Shown one piece after another: positions 1 to 9,199 of a DNA stretch of 64,000 nucleotides (positions within the stretch are counted from its first letter, which is position 1; each line of letters opens with the position of its first letter). The stretch spans positions 27,286 through 91,285 of the forward strand of contig CAVXNX010000011.1 of the NCBI GenBank assembly GCA_963763215.1. The letters are read 5' to 3'. The translations under genes and the position numbers were made by a program. This stretch comes from DASQZK01 sp963763215. GTDB taxonomy: Bacteria; Bacteroidota; Bacteroidia; Bacteroidales; GCA-2748055. The notes below the pieces were generated by a model. The model was not told the origin of the DNA, did no database searches, and saw nothing but the letters and a program-made list of their open reading frames with translations.

Positions 1-189
1 GAAAATAGGACTGATCAATTAGGTTTAACCCTCAGTGGTTATCTTTGTAGGGGTGAACTTAAACAATAAACATGTGTAGAAGTACAAATTTACTCGATGT
101 CCGATTCTAAATCGGCCCTAGAAATTTATTGACAAAGGGAAAAATGAAGATAGTAATGTCAATCCAGCCAAAGGGGTATTTGAACGTAA

Positions 190-441
190 ATGGATCTGCG
201 GCAGTATGAGCCCGGTGGCGGGCTATGGAACCGCATCGAACTTCAATGGCTGACCTGGGCATACAGGAATTACGAGCAGAAAGACGAATTTTTCAACTCC
301 TATTTTGAAAAACTGGCCGGGACAGCCTCTCTCCGCCGCCAGATCGAAGAAGGCCTGCCGGAAGATTCCATCCGCCTGGGCTGGGCGCCTGGACTGGAGA
401 AATTCCGGAAGATCAGGGAGAAGTATTTGTTGTATGAATGA
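190..441 (+). pseudogene. C-terminal remnant of a DUF1343 / NamZ-type exo-beta-N-acetylmuramidase
   Basis: The 83 residues resemble, from memory, the last part of DUF1343 proteins (NamZ, which trims N-acetylmuramic acid from peptidoglycan fragments): a helical segment with KLAGT, then QIEEG, W-x-PGLE and a terminal KIREKYLLY. Family members are near 400 residues, and the 189 bases upstream are AT-rich with no in-frame continuation, so only the tail remains. The ATG at 190 is simply the first available and need not be used. A window-edge artefact cannot be the cause, because stop codons lie upstream inside the window. I regard it as a decayed fragment. Confidence 0.55.
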
Positions 442-697
442 GTGACAAACGGATGGAGGTGGGGAGTGTTTAGTGCGCCCTGCTTGATTAATCCCCCCGT
501 AACCTTCTGCGTCGATCTGTGGCATCTGCGGGAGAATTTCCTGCTGCTTTTTAAAGTCAGCCGGAGTGAGATTCGATGTGAAGGCCATCTTTTTTCCCTT
601 GAAAAATATTCATGAAATCACATAAAGACGATAAAAGTTTCCCGCAGATCACGCGGATCTACAAAGATTTAGAACTCTGGGATATCCCCGGTACCCT
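442..697. other. Intergenic stretch with two CCCGCAGAT-type repeats in opposite orientation
   Basis: No gene is supported here. A motif containing CCCGCAGAT lies on the plus strand near 641-668, and a related copy lies on the minus strand near 508-535, flanking about 100 bases. Short sequences built on 'GCAGAT..CGCAGAT' are familiar as dispersed intergenic repeats in environmental bacteria (from memory). The similarity beyond the nine-base core is loose. Confidence 0.3.
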
Positions 698-3022
698 CTA
701 AATCTTCCCCTCCATGCTCTCAGCCAGCTCGCGGGCATGGCCCAGGAACTCGTCAACCGACATTTCCCTGATAAAGACGAAGCCATGCGTGGCCCTGACC
801 TTGGGATGCGGATGTTCGTAGAAGAAATTTTTTCCGAGCAGGAGCTGGATATCCTTCATCTGTTCCACCCATATCTTTTCCGTCAGCAGGCTGAAGGGCC
901 CGTCCAGCTCATAGGATGGGAATGAAGCATTCACCTGGCTGATGTAACAGTTCCGGAAAGAGTTTTCGAGCGTGGCCATGGCATTGAGGGAGACCGGGAT
1001 GAACAGGTTAGCCTCCGCCGGATGGAAGCGGTACCAGACATTCCTGTATCCGCGGATCCTGAGCTTTGAAACATCATTTTCGGCAGCGTATCTTCTCAGG
1101 GCTTCAGCAATGGCCTGGAGAACCTTGTAATGAGTATCGGGTCCGCTGCCTTCCGGGTCGAAGGCAAGGCTGAGTACAGTGGGCCTGATTTCGTTCAGCA
1201 TCTCGTATACTGGTTCAACATCCCGCTGTATCTCGGGTTCTTCGGTAAAAATATCTCCTTTGTAAAAGCCAAGCCTGTTATGCCGGCAACTTCCGGCCTT
1301 AACACCGAAATGCGCCCAGACCAGCTCTTCTTCAAATTCCCGGATCATCCCCTTGAGTTTCTGGATATCCGGCGGATTTTTCTCTCCGTCGTAAAACCCG
1401 GCGATCCGGTCGATGAGTTCCACAACCTTGGCCCTGAGTTCATCCCTGGATTTCAGCCCGTAGAGTGAAACCATATTGCGGATCATCCGGTGAGCGAGTC
1501 CCCGTTGTTTGCCGTATTCGTCACGTTCGGCAACCTTATTCAGGAAGTGGTTTACATCCTTGTCGAATTTAAAGCGGTATCCTTCCTCGAAAAAATCGGG
1601 GTATCTGAGCATCCCGATATCCCCCTTGTCCATCAGAAAGAGTACATTCTGAAGGACATCCCTGATCAGATTATTCGTGACGGAAGTAAAGCCGGAGGTC
1701 AGAACGGAAAAGAAAAATGCATTTCCGGGCTGCCTCAGCTGTTGAATGACGTGAGGCAGCATGCCCAGCATGATGTCGTCGTGATGCGGCCCGGTATGAA
1801 GATAGACTTCATTGTCTTCCTTGACCATTCCCTGCTCGATGCGCCGGATGGTTTCCTGCCTGACCTCCTCGGCGGTGTTTTCTGTGAGCCCCGGGATTTT
1901 ACTGCAGTACCGGTCGCTCTTCATCTCTTCCATCGTCAGCTTCATGGCATACCTGTCGAGGCGTTTGCAGAGGTCGGTGACAGCCCTGAACGTTTTTTCA
2001 AAACTCCATTCGCCCTCATCGTAATACCTGTCCATGCTGTCGTACAGGGTGGAAGCGGCGCCCCGGGTGAGGTAAAACCGGGCGTTTTTCAATTGCTGCA
2101 GGGCCGTTCCGGGATAGAGCACATTGGGATCATTCTCGAGGACATCTTTGACCATTTTGGCTTTGGCCTCGCCGGCGGCAAAAATAATGGCTACGGCATC
2201 GGGATTCCAGGTGATGGTCCCCAGACCGATGGTGATCACCAGCCGGTTACGCGAGACTTCGATGCCACCGAGATCCGTGGCCGCGGCGGCCTGGGTCTCG
2301 TAATTGGTGGCCGTGAGCCGTGTGGTCGAAAAATGGTCGCTTCCCCTGACATTGAAGGCAATGTGACCATCGGGTCCGATACCCCCGAGAAAGAAGCCAA
2401 TGCCACCCATGGCCCGGATTTTCTCTTCATATTCCCGGCACCAGTTATCGACCATGTAGATCGCCCTCTGCTGAAGGATCTCCGTCTCGCCGTTGGCTTC
2501 CCGGTTACGAAGGGTCAGGTCGATCTTGTGCCCGGGGAAAACTTCCCGGAACGATTTGCCCTCCGGAAGGGGAATCTGTGAAGAATCGATGACCAGGCAG
2601 TTCTCTTTGCGGAGGTTGAAGTTTTTGATGTAAAATTCATTGACGTAGTTGCAGAAACTGTTGTGCTGGGAAGGATCGATGGGATAGAATTCATCCATCT
2701 GAACAAATTTCAGGTCCCGCGTTTCCGGCTTTTTCAGGTGTGCCGACCCGCGGGAGGCGAGGAGGTCCCGGACATCCTTCCTCTCCCAGTTGTCGAGAAT
2801 CTGCTTCGTCCACTTGATGAAATATTCGGGCGTCTTCCCCGTGGGCAGACTGATCACTCCCTGCGGATTTTCGCCGATCCATTCGATAAAGCGAAGAGCG
2901 GTCAGGAGACCAAGCTCAGGGAAATTATTGACAAGGACATAGGGAATGCGTGTTGTAATATCCTTTACATCAGACCTTTCGAAAAAGGCATTTTCGACAT
3001 TTGAGAAACGGTTTGTTTTCAT
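698..3022 (-). CDS. nagB: Glucosamine-6-phosphate deaminase fused to a LmbE/PIG-L-like domain
   Basis: The N-terminal half is a NagB/SugI-type domain that converts glucosamine-6-phosphate to fructose-6-phosphate and ammonia in amino-sugar catabolism. It shows FVQMDEF and FFLGGIGPDGHIAFN (about residues 211-224). The C-terminal half carries a LmbE/PIG-L signature, HTGPHHDD (about 409-416), typical of zinc-dependent de-N-acetylases. The fusion is characteristic of Bacteroidota, so both deacetylation and deamination of an amino sugar are plausible (inference). I chose the ATG at 3022 (MKTNRF); an in-frame ATG six codons upstream is also open. At 774 residues the protein is slightly longer than the fusions I remember. 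The gene stands alone, reads leftward and is unbroken. Confidence 0.88.
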   Translation of the reverse strand: MKTNRFSNVENAFFERSDVKDITTRIPYVLVNNFPELGLLTALRFIEWIGENPQGVISLPTGKTPEYFIKWTKQILDNWERKDVRDLLASRGSAHLKKPETRDLKFVQMDEFYPIDPSQHNSFCNYVNEFYIKNFNLRKENCLVIDSSQIPLPEGKSFREVFPGHKIDLTLRNREANGETEILQQRAIYMVDNWCREYEEKIRAMGGIGFFLGGIGPDGHIAFNVRGSDHFSTTRLTATNYETQAAAATDLGGIEVSRNRLVITIGLGTITWNPDAVAIIFAAGEAKAKMVKDVLENDPNVLYPGTALQQLKNARFYLTRGAASTLYDSMDRYYDEGEWSFEKTFRAVTDLCKRLDRYAMKLTMEEMKSDRYCSKIPGLTENTAEEVRQETIRRIEQGMVKEDNEVYLHTGPHHDDIMLGMLPHVIQQLRQPGNAFFFSVLTSGFTSVTNNLIRDVLQNVLFLMDKGDIGMLRYPDFFEEGYRFKFDKDVNHFLNKVAERDEYGKQRGLAHRMIRNMVSLYGLKSRDELRAKVVELIDRIAGFYDGEKNPPDIQKLKGMIREFEEELVWAHFGVKAGSCRHNRLGFYKGDIFTEEPEIQRDVEPVYEMLNEIRPTVLSLAFDPEGSGPDTHYKVLQAIAEALRRYAAENDVSKLRIRGYRNVWYRFHPAEANLFIPVSLNAMATLENSFRNCYISQVNASFPSYELDGPFSLLTEKIWVEQMKDIQLLLGKNFFYEHPHPKVRATHGFVFIREMSVDEFLGHARELAESMEGKI

Positions 3023-3040
3023 GACTCCGCAATTTAACAC

Positions 3041-3386
3041 GATTGAAACGGGAGCTGAAAATTAGTGATTCGAACGGCGTAAAACAACTAAAATTTTAAA
3101 AGAATATGCATGGGAGGCAAGGGGGAAGGGACTTTCCGGCTTTGTCCTAATGTGGAACGCGGATTAAACGGATGGAACGGATGAACACGGATTTTTATCA
3201 GTGTGGTTGGGCCTGCGGCCCTACAATATGGAATGCGGATTAAACGGATTAAGACGGATGAACACGGGTTTTTATACAGGGAGGTTGGGCCTGCGGCCCT
3301 GGAATGTGGAACACGGATTCCAGTAGCCCCGAAAGCTTTCGGAGGAACGGATGAAAAGGGGAGACAATGCGGAAGCGGCTTTCCGG
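3041..3386. repeat. Intergenic repeats related (inverted) to the 48-bp array at 11.7 kb
   Basis: Two imperfect units, each with GGGCCTGCGGCCC and CGGATGAACACGG, lie at about 3165-3320. Read on the minus strand they give AATCCGTGTTCC...GCCGCAGGCCCAA...TATA, the same order of blocks as the tandem array at 11761-12048, with about 49 bases per unit. A hairpin CCGAAAGCTTTCGG near 3328 matches in position the CCGATAGCT hairpin at 11734. No gene is supported. Confidence 0.6.
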
Positions 3387-4583
3387 CTATATCCTCCCGG
3401 GGTATGTTCGGAGTCCTTCCGCAAGGCATTCCATGGCCCTGGCGAGGTCATCCTTTTTCAGGACGTAGGCGATCCTGACCTGGTGTTTCCCCAGTTCGGG
3501 CCGCGAATAGAATCCCGAGGCCGGGGCCAGCATCACCGTCTGGTTATGAAATTCAAAATCGCTGAGCAGCCATTGGGCAAACCGGTCGGCATCATCGACG
3601 GGGAGCCGGGCGATGGTGTAAAAGGCTCCGCCGGGCAAAGGACAATAGACGCCATCGATGGCGTTGAGGGCATTGACAAGGAAATCGCGGCGGGAGACGT
3701 ATTCCCGGTTGACTTCTTCAAAATAGCTCTGGGGTGTTTCGAGCGCTGCTTCACCAAAGATCTGCCCGAGGGAAGGCGGGCTGAGCCTGGCCTGGGCAAA
3801 TTTAAGGGCCGTGCGGATGACTTCGGAATTCCTGGAGATCAGCGCCCCGATCCTGACACCGCAGGCACTGTAACGTTTGGATACGGAATCGATAAGGATC
3901 ACATTGTCATCGATGCCTTTGAGATTCATCACGGAAAAATGTTCCCGGCCGTCATAGCAGAATTCACGGTAGACTTCATCGGCAAACAGAAAGAGATCAT
4001 GCTTCCTGGCCAGGCGACCCAGCGCTTCGATCTCTTCACGGGAATAAAGGTATCCTGTGGGGTTGTTGGGATTGCAGATCAGGATCCCCCGGGTTTTCGG
4101 ACCGATCAGTTTTTCAAAATCCGCAACCGGGGGAAGGGCGAAATTAGTTTCAATGGATGAAGCCACCGGGACGACCTTGACGCCGGCTGTCAGCGAAAAG
4201 CCGTTATAGTTAGCGTAATAGGGTTCGGGAATGATGATTTCTTCGTCCTCATTGACGGTCGACATCAGGGCAAAGAGTATGGCCTCGGATCCCCCGGTGG
4301 TGATCAGCACATCCTGGTAGCCGATGTCGATCCCTCCCCGGGTGTAATATTCGGCGAGCTTTCTGCGGTAACTTTCATTGCCGGCCGAATGACTGTACTC
4401 AATGACCCGGGCTTTCATGTTCCGGACCGCTTCGATGGCTCCCTCCGGGGTAAGGATATCCGGCTGGCCGATATTCAGATGATAGACTTTCCGACCTTTG
4501 CGGACGGCTTCTTCGGCGAAGGGAACGAGCTTTCTGATGGGAGAGGCCGGCATGGCCTGGCCTTTTCTGGAGATGGATGGCAT
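3387..4583 (-). CDS. Class I/II pyridoxal-phosphate aminotransferase (aspartate aminotransferase-like)
   Basis: A fold-type I PLP aminotransferase moving an amino group between an amino acid (probably aspartate or an aromatic one) and a 2-oxo acid. Visible motifs are NIGQPD near the N-terminus, CNPNNPTG (about 170-177), the DEVY motif and the PLP-lysine motif SVSKR (Lys about 236). About 398 residues fits the family. I place the start at the ATG at 4583, which follows the stop of the upstream DUF1573 gene by one base; a longer in-frame start (4622) would overlap that gene. The tight spacing implies co-transcription with the lipoprotein gene. The exact substrate cannot be read from the sequence. 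Confidence 0.85.
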   Translation of the reverse strand: MPSISRKGQAMPASPIRKLVPFAEEAVRKGRKVYHLNIGQPDILTPEGAIEAVRNMKARVIEYSHSAGNESYRRKLAEYYTRGGIDIGYQDVLITTGGSEAILFALMSTVNEDEEIIIPEPYYANYNGFSLTAGVKVVPVASSIETNFALPPVADFEKLIGPKTRGILICNPNNPTGYLYSREEIEALGRLARKHDLFLFADEVYREFCYDGREHFSVMNLKGIDDNVILIDSVSKRYSACGVRIGALISRNSEVIRTALKFAQARLSPPSLGQIFGEAALETPQSYFEEVNREYVSRRDFLVNALNAIDGVYCPLPGGAFYTIARLPVDDADRFAQWLLSDFEFHNQTVMLAPASGFYSRPELGKHQVRIAYVLKKDDLARAMECLAEGLRTYPGRI

Positions 4584-4584
4584 A

Positions 4585-5008
4585 TCAATGTGTTTTTTCC
4601 TGATTGGTTTCATTTTCAACATTCCCCTTGATCATCAGTTTTGTCGGGGAATCTTTGGCATTTGAATAAACGGTTATCGATTTCTGGAAATTACCGGCGA
4701 GTTTGGTATTGTAGGTGATGCCGATTTTGCCTTTTTCACCCGGCGCAACGGGTTTCTCGGGCCATTCGGGCCGTGTGCAGCCGCAGGTTGTCCTGACCAC
4801 GTTGATCACCAGGGGAACATCGGAGGTATTGGTGAATTCAAAATAGCACCGGCCATCGCTGTCGTAGGGAATGGTGCCAAAATCATGGACCGTCGATTCG
4901 AAGGAGATCGTTGCTTTCGCATTCTCATCCTTCCCTGTTTTTGAACTGTTCCTGCACCCCCCGGCTATGACCAGGGCAAAAGCGAGCAGTGGGAATTATT
5001 CTTCTCAT
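4585..5008 (-). CDS. DUF1573-family lipoprotein (one-base frameshift near the start)
   Basis: DUF1573 proteins are small Bacteroidota exported proteins of unknown role. The core shows HDFGTIPYD, FEFTNTSD, the hallmark TTCGCT and a C-terminal VYSNAKDSP segment, in the usual order. The true N-terminus begins at the ATG at 5008 with a lipoprotein signal (hydrophobic LLAFALVIA then GGC), but that ATG is in a different frame from the body. Removing one C from the CCC at 4991-4993 joins MRRII to the signal and gives about 140 residues, the expected length. Without this correction only a shorter GTG-started form from 4809 is open. I read it as a sequence error or fresh frameshift. It leads the operon with the aminotransferase. 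Confidence 0.75.
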
Positions 5009-5028
5009 GGATCTTCCGTTTTGGATTT

Positions 5029-5057
5029 CAAAATTACATGTTATTTGGGATTTCAAA
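5029..5057 (-). promoter_or_regulatory. Bacteroidetes-type promoter for the DUF1573-aminotransferase operon
   Basis: On the minus strand TTTG (5057-5054) is followed after 17 bases by TAATTTTG (5036-5029), matching the Bacteroidetes -33/-7 pattern TTTG...TAnnTTTG although the spacer is short. The start codon at 5008 lies about 20 bases downstream. Confidence 0.4.
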
Positions 5058-5132
5058 TATGCTGAAGAATAGTAAAGATGCCAAATCACCTTGTAAATAT
5101 GACCTGAGCGACGCCTGAGGACTGAAAAAGCA

Positions 5133-5184
5133 GCCTTCCGGTGAAGCGCTGTCCGTATCATAAACGGCGCCGGGAGGCTTTTCG
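5133..5184. terminator. GC-rich hairpin with T-tract, direction uncertain
   Basis: GCCTTCCGG (5133-5141) pairs with CCGGGAGGC (5170-5178) with one G-T wobble, and an inner CCGT/ACGG pair closes the loop. It is followed by TTTTCG on the plus strand and by TGCTTTTT on the minus strand. It sits in the divergent gap before valS, where no gene obviously needs a terminator, so a role in the valS leader or a dispersed palindrome is also possible. Confidence 0.3.
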
Positions 5185-5275
5185 TTCATCGGTGCCTTCA
5201 CCGGTGCGCATTCCGGCCCGGATGAAATTATCCCTGATCGTCGCGGCAGAGCAGGTTTATTGTACTGAATTTTAT

Positions 5276-5283
5276 TAATTTTG
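5276..5283 (+). promoter_or_regulatory. Candidate -7 promoter element of valS
   Basis: TAATTTTG fits TAnnTTTG and lies 16 bases before the valS ATG. No TTTG is found at the expected -33 distance. Confidence 0.33.
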
Positions 5284-5299
5284 CAGGTGTTTTAAACCG

Positions 5300-7957
5300 A
5301 TGAATCATTATACGATGGAGATACCCTCGAAATACGACCCTTCGACGACCGAAGAAAAGTGGTACGGATACTGGATGGAAAAGGGACTTTTCAATTCTGA
5401 ACCCGACGACCGTGAGCCTTACTGCATCGTCATTCCCCCGCCGAATGTCACCGGTGTTTTGCATATGGGCCATATGTTGAACAATACCATTCAGGATGTG
5501 CTGGTCCGCAGGGCGCGGATGCAGGGGAAGAACGCCCTCTGGGTGCCGGGGACCGATCATGCCAGCATCGCCACGGAAGCCAGGGTGGTTGCCAAACTTC
5601 GTGAGGAAGGGATCAGCAAGAAGGACCTCAGCCGGGAGGCTTTCCTCGGTCATGCCTGGGACTGGACCCACAAACACGGGGGGATCATCCTGGAACAACT
5701 CAAAAAGCTCGGCGCTTCGTGCGACTGGCGTCGGACGAAATTCACCATGGATGATACCATGTCGGAAAGTGTGATCCGTGTCTTCATCGATCTTTACAAT
5801 AAAGGGCTGATCTACCGGGGAGTCCGGATGGTCAACTGGGACCCACAGGCCAAAACCGCCGTCTCGGATGAAGAAGTGGTATACCGGGAAGTGAAGTCCA
5901 AACTCTATTACATCAAATATCCGGTTGACGGTGAAGATGATTTCATCACCATCGCCACCACCCGGCCCGAGACCATCCTCGGCGATACGGCCATCTGCGT
6001 GAACCCGGCCGACCCGAGATTCGCAAGGTATCACGGGAAAAAGGCCATCGTTCCCCTCGTCGACCGCCAGGTGCCCGTTATCACCGATGAATACGTCGAT
6101 ATGGAATTCGGAACCGGAGCCCTGAAAATCACCCCGGCTCACGACGAAAATGACTATAACCTGGGGATCAAGCATCACCTTGAGAGCATCGATATCTTCA
6201 ATGATGACGGTACCCTGAATGAGCGCGCCGTCTGGTTTGTCGGAGAGGACCGGTTCGATGTCCGTGAAAAGATCATCGACGTGCTCAAGGAAAAAGGGTA
6301 CCTGCTGAAAGTGGAAGACTATATCAATAAGGTTGGCTTCTCCGAAAGGACCGATGCCGTGATTGAGCCTAAGCTTTCCATCCAGTGGTTCATGAAGATG
6401 AAGGACCTGGCAGAGCCGGCCCTCGCGCATGTCATGAATGATGACATCCGTATCTATCCGGCAAAATTCAAGAATACCTACCGTCACTGGATGGAGAATG
6501 TGAAAGACTGGTGTATTTCCCGCCAGCTGTGGTGGGGCCATCGTATACCCGCCTATTATTATGGTGAAAATCCCTCCCCGGGCGATTTTGTCGTTGCCGG
6601 CAGCCTCGAAGAAGCCGTTGCCCTGGCCAGGGAAAAAACCGGAAATGCCGGTCTGACGGCTCAGGACCTTCACCAGGATGAAGATGTGCTTGACACCTGG
6701 TTTTCTTCATGGCTGTGGCCGATTTCCGTATTTGACGGCATCAATCAACCGGAAAATAAAGATATTCAATATTATTACCCCACCAACGACCTGGTCACCG
6801 CCCCGGAGATCCTGTTTTTCTGGGTGGCACGGATGATCATCGCCGGGTACGAGTACATGGGTGAAAAACCCTTCAAAAATGTCTACCTGACAGGTATTGT
6901 CCGGGACAGCAAACGGCGGAAAATGTCCAAATCGCTCGGGAATTCCCCCGATCCCATCAAACTGATGGAAAAATACAGCGCCGATGGGGTGAGGGTGGGG
7001 ATGCTTCTCTGCTCTCCGGCCGGGAATGATCTTCTTTTCGATGAAAGCCTGACCGAACAAGGCAGGAACTTCGGGAACAAGATCTGGAACGCTTTCCGTC
7101 TCATCCGGTCCTGGAACGTGGACGAAAATCTGGAACAACCGGCGTATGCCGGCATCGCCGGACGCTGGTTCGAGTCCAAACTCAATGAAGCCATCCAGGC
7201 ACTCGACGAACAGTTTGCCAATTACCGTCTTTCCGAAGCCCTCATGACCGTTTACAAGCTCTTCTGGGATGAGTTTTCATCGTGGTACCTGGAAATCATC
7301 AAACCGGCCTTTAAGGAGCCGGCCGACAAGCTGACCATCATGGAGGCCAACCTCTTTCTTGAAAAACTGGTGGCGATCCTGCATCCGTTCATGCCCTTTA
7401 TCACCGAAGAGATCTGGCACCTGACCGCCGAAAGAACGGACGGGGAAAGCCTGATGATCACCCGCCTGCCCGAAGCCGGCGAAGTCAATGCCGACCTCCT
7501 TTATCAGTTCGAACTGGTGAAACAGGTCATCACCTCGGTACGCAATATCCGGAATGAGAAAAGCCTTCCGATGAAAGACGCGCTGACGCTCAAATACATG
7601 ACCGGCGACAGCGCGTACGTCGATGCCTTCGATTCTGTCGTGAAGAAACTGGCGAACCTGAGCGACATCGTTTCCGTGGAACAGAAACCGTATGATGCGG
7701 TCTCGTTCATCGTCAAGAATACAGAATATTACATTCCCATTGAGGGCCGGCTCAATATTGCTGAAGAACTCGACAAGCTGAATAAGGAACTGGAATATAC
7801 GCGGGGATTCCTGAATGCGGTGATGAAAAAGCTCTCCAATGAGCGATTCGTCAGCAGCGCGCCCGCTGAAGTGGTGGAACGGGAGAACATCAAAAAAACC
7901 GATGCGGAGAACAAAATCGCCTCCCTCGAAAAACAAATCGCCGGACTGATGGGTTAG
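5300..7957 (+). CDS. valS: Valyl-tRNA synthetase
   Basis: This class I synthetase charges tRNA-Val and edits mischarged threonine. The HIGH-class motif is HMGH (residues 55-58) inside PPNVTGVLHMGH, and the KMSKS loop is at 541-545. The CP1 editing domain lies between them (TTRPETILGDTA region), followed by an anticodon-binding helical domain and a C-terminal coiled-coil arm (about 800-885) rich in Lys and Glu. The 885-residue length is normal. The ATG at 5300 gives the conserved N-terminus with KYDPSTTEEKWY. The gene is intact. Confidence 0.97.
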   Translation: MNHYTMEIPSKYDPSTTEEKWYGYWMEKGLFNSEPDDREPYCIVIPPPNVTGVLHMGHMLNNTIQDVLVRRARMQGKNALWVPGTDHASIATEARVVAKLREEGISKKDLSREAFLGHAWDWTHKHGGIILEQLKKLGASCDWRRTKFTMDDTMSESVIRVFIDLYNKGLIYRGVRMVNWDPQAKTAVSDEEVVYREVKSKLYYIKYPVDGEDDFITIATTRPETILGDTAICVNPADPRFARYHGKKAIVPLVDRQVPVITDEYVDMEFGTGALKITPAHDENDYNLGIKHHLESIDIFNDDGTLNERAVWFVGEDRFDVREKIIDVLKEKGYLLKVEDYINKVGFSERTDAVIEPKLSIQWFMKMKDLAEPALAHVMNDDIRIYPAKFKNTYRHWMENVKDWCISRQLWWGHRIPAYYYGENPSPGDFVVAGSLEEAVALAREKTGNAGLTAQDLHQDEDVLDTWFSSWLWPISVFDGINQPENKDIQYYYPTNDLVTAPEILFFWVARMIIAGYEYMGEKPFKNVYLTGIVRDSKRRKMSKSLGNSPDPIKLMEKYSADGVRVGMLLCSPAGNDLLFDESLTEQGRNFGNKIWNAFRLIRSWNVDENLEQPAYAGIAGRWFESKLNEAIQALDEQFANYRLSEALMTVYKLFWDEFSSWYLEIIKPAFKEPADKLTIMEANLFLEKLVAILHPFMPFITEEIWHLTAERTDGESLMITRLPEAGEVNADLLYQFELVKQVITSVRNIRNEKSLPMKDALTLKYMTGDSAYVDAFDSVVKKLANLSDIVSVEQKPYDAVSFIVKNTEYYIPIEGRLNIAEELDKLNKELEYTRGFLNAVMKKLSNERFVSSAPAEVVERENIKKTDAENKIASLEKQIAGLMG

Positions 7958-8004
7958 TGTCACACATCCCGGTTTCCCGGGACATTGGCATAACCTGATT
8001 TTTT
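7952..8004 (+). terminator. Probable intrinsic terminator of valS
   Basis: GGTTA (7952-7956, overlapping the stop) can pair with TAACC (7991-7995), TGTC with GGCA, and TCCCGG with CCGGGA inside. TGATTTTTTG follows. The stem is interrupted, so confidence is moderate. Confidence 0.4.
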
Positions 8005-8037
8005 GTCGCGTATGTGTCTAATATTTAAAGATATACT

Positions 8038-8808
8038 ATGAAAGTCGAACCGTATATACTTGCCCGCAATAACTGGAAATCCATCCGGAACCAGGTCGTG
8101 GAACTGGCGGTCCTTCCCTGGGGAGCCACAGAAGCTCATAATTTTCACCTGCCTTACGGGACCGATATTTTCGAAGCCGGCGCCATTGCCGCTGAATCTG
8201 CCCGGATCGCCTGGGAGAACGGGGCCAGGCCGATTGTGCTGCCCACCGTTCCATTCGGCGTCAATACCGGGCAGTCTGATATACCGCTGACCATCAACAT
8301 GAACCCCTCGACCCAGGCTGCTGTGCTGGCCGATGTCGTGGAAAGCCTTTCCGGACAGGGCATTCATCGCCTGATGATCCTCAACGGGCATGGCGGTAAC
8401 GACTTCAAACAGATCCTCAGGGAAACGGGAAGCCTCTTCCCCGAAATGTTCCTGTCGACCTGCAACTGGTTCCAGAGTGTGGATAAAAAAGACTTCTTCA
8501 CCAACGATGACGGCGACCATGCTGATGAGGCGGAAACGAGCCTGATGTTGTATGTTGAGCCCGAACTTGTTCTGCCCCTGGATCAGGCTGGTGACGGGAG
8601 CCATAAGCAGTTCAGCGTCCCGGAACTCAATGAAAAATGGGCCTGGGCCGAACGCAAATGGACGGCCGTGACCAGCGATACCGGGATCGGCGACCCGTCC
8701 CGGGCAACACGCGAAAAAGGCGAACACTATTTCAGGGAGATCACGGAAAAAATCGCCGGGCTGATCTATGGCCTCTGCAAAATGAAGAATGATGAAATTT
8801 TCCGGTAG
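8038..8808 (+). CDS. Creatininase-family amidohydrolase
   Basis: Creatininase-family enzymes are metal-dependent amidohydrolases; members act on creatinine, on formamide intermediates or on modified peptides. The family pattern is clear: LPWGATEAHNFHLPYGTD near residue 25 supplies Glu and His metal ligands, and LNGHGGN near residue 118 supplies the second conserved loop. A later ETSLMLYVEPELV segment resembles the C-terminal Glu motif. At 256 residues it is full length. It stands alone after valS, and the substrate cannot be inferred. Confidence 0.85.
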   Translation: MKVEPYILARNNWKSIRNQVVELAVLPWGATEAHNFHLPYGTDIFEAGAIAAESARIAWENGARPIVLPTVPFGVNTGQSDIPLTINMNPSTQAAVLADVVESLSGQGIHRLMILNGHGGNDFKQILRETGSLFPEMFLSTCNWFQSVDKKDFFTNDDGDHADEAETSLMLYVEPELVLPLDQAGDGSHKQFSVPELNEKWAWAERKWTAVTSDTGIGDPSRATREKGEHYFREITEKIAGLIYGLCKMKNDEIFR

Positions 8809-8838
8809 ATAGCCACTGTAGAGCCTTCCCATGGAGCA

Positions 8839-8982
8839 CCCTTCGACTGCGCTCAGGGACCGCTAAAAAACCTGTGTTGTATTTCAGCAGGTGGGAAAGG
8901 AGCCGCTGGCGGCTCCTTTCCCACCTGCTGAAACACTCCAAAAACGCTTATTCGTTTACGGTCCCTGAGCGCAGCCGAAGGG
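8839..8982. repeat. Nested long palindrome (MITE- or REP-like)
   Basis: Outer arms 8839-8862 and 8959-8982 are 24 bases each with one mismatch (core CTTCG-CTGCGCTCAGGGACC). Inside, arms 8882-8906 and 8909-8933 form a perfect 25-base inverted repeat around a two-base centre. The sequence between the arms also pairs partly, so about 144 bases can fold into a cruciform or hairpin. No ORF lies in it. The outer core resembles a palindromic repeat common in environmental bacterial genomes (from memory). Confidence 0.75.
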
Positions 8983-9020
8983 CCGTTGCTTCAAATATAA
9001 GATTTTCCTTTGCCTTTTTA

Positions 9021-9150
9021 AAGCATTTAGGCGTTGTCAAATGAATCCGTCCCTCCGGGATTCATGAGCTCACTGCCTCCGGTTGGCGGCCACTGCGCCG
9101 TGCTAATAAAGGCGTATTGACGACGATTTCACTTTTTACCGGACACTAAT
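9021..9150. mobile_element. Possible relic of an insertion-sequence end
   Basis: On the minus strand the sequence begins TAGTGTCCGGTAAAAAG (near 9149) and runs into a GC-rich, hairpin-forming stretch (GAATCC...GGATTC near 9044-9064). Ends starting TAGTGTCCGGT are reminiscent of some transposon termini, but no transposase fragment or second end is present. Confidence 0.22.
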
Positions 9151-9199
9151 GAAAAAAAATCACAGAAAAATTTTGTGAATTAAAAATTCCTTCATAAAT

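Noticed and set aside
223..588. 121-codon frame on the minus strand overlapping the DUF1343 remnant
   Set aside because: It is mostly antisense to the remnant, with no recognisable motif; its N-terminal part lies in repeat-like sequence.
1490..2581. 363-codon frame opposite the nagB-like gene
   Set aside because: Shadow of the deaminase gene. The product is low-information and matches no family.
5228..6673. Long open frame (481 codons) on the minus strand opposite valS
   Set aside because: It is the complement of valS codons, with biased composition and no recognisable domain. valS is certain.
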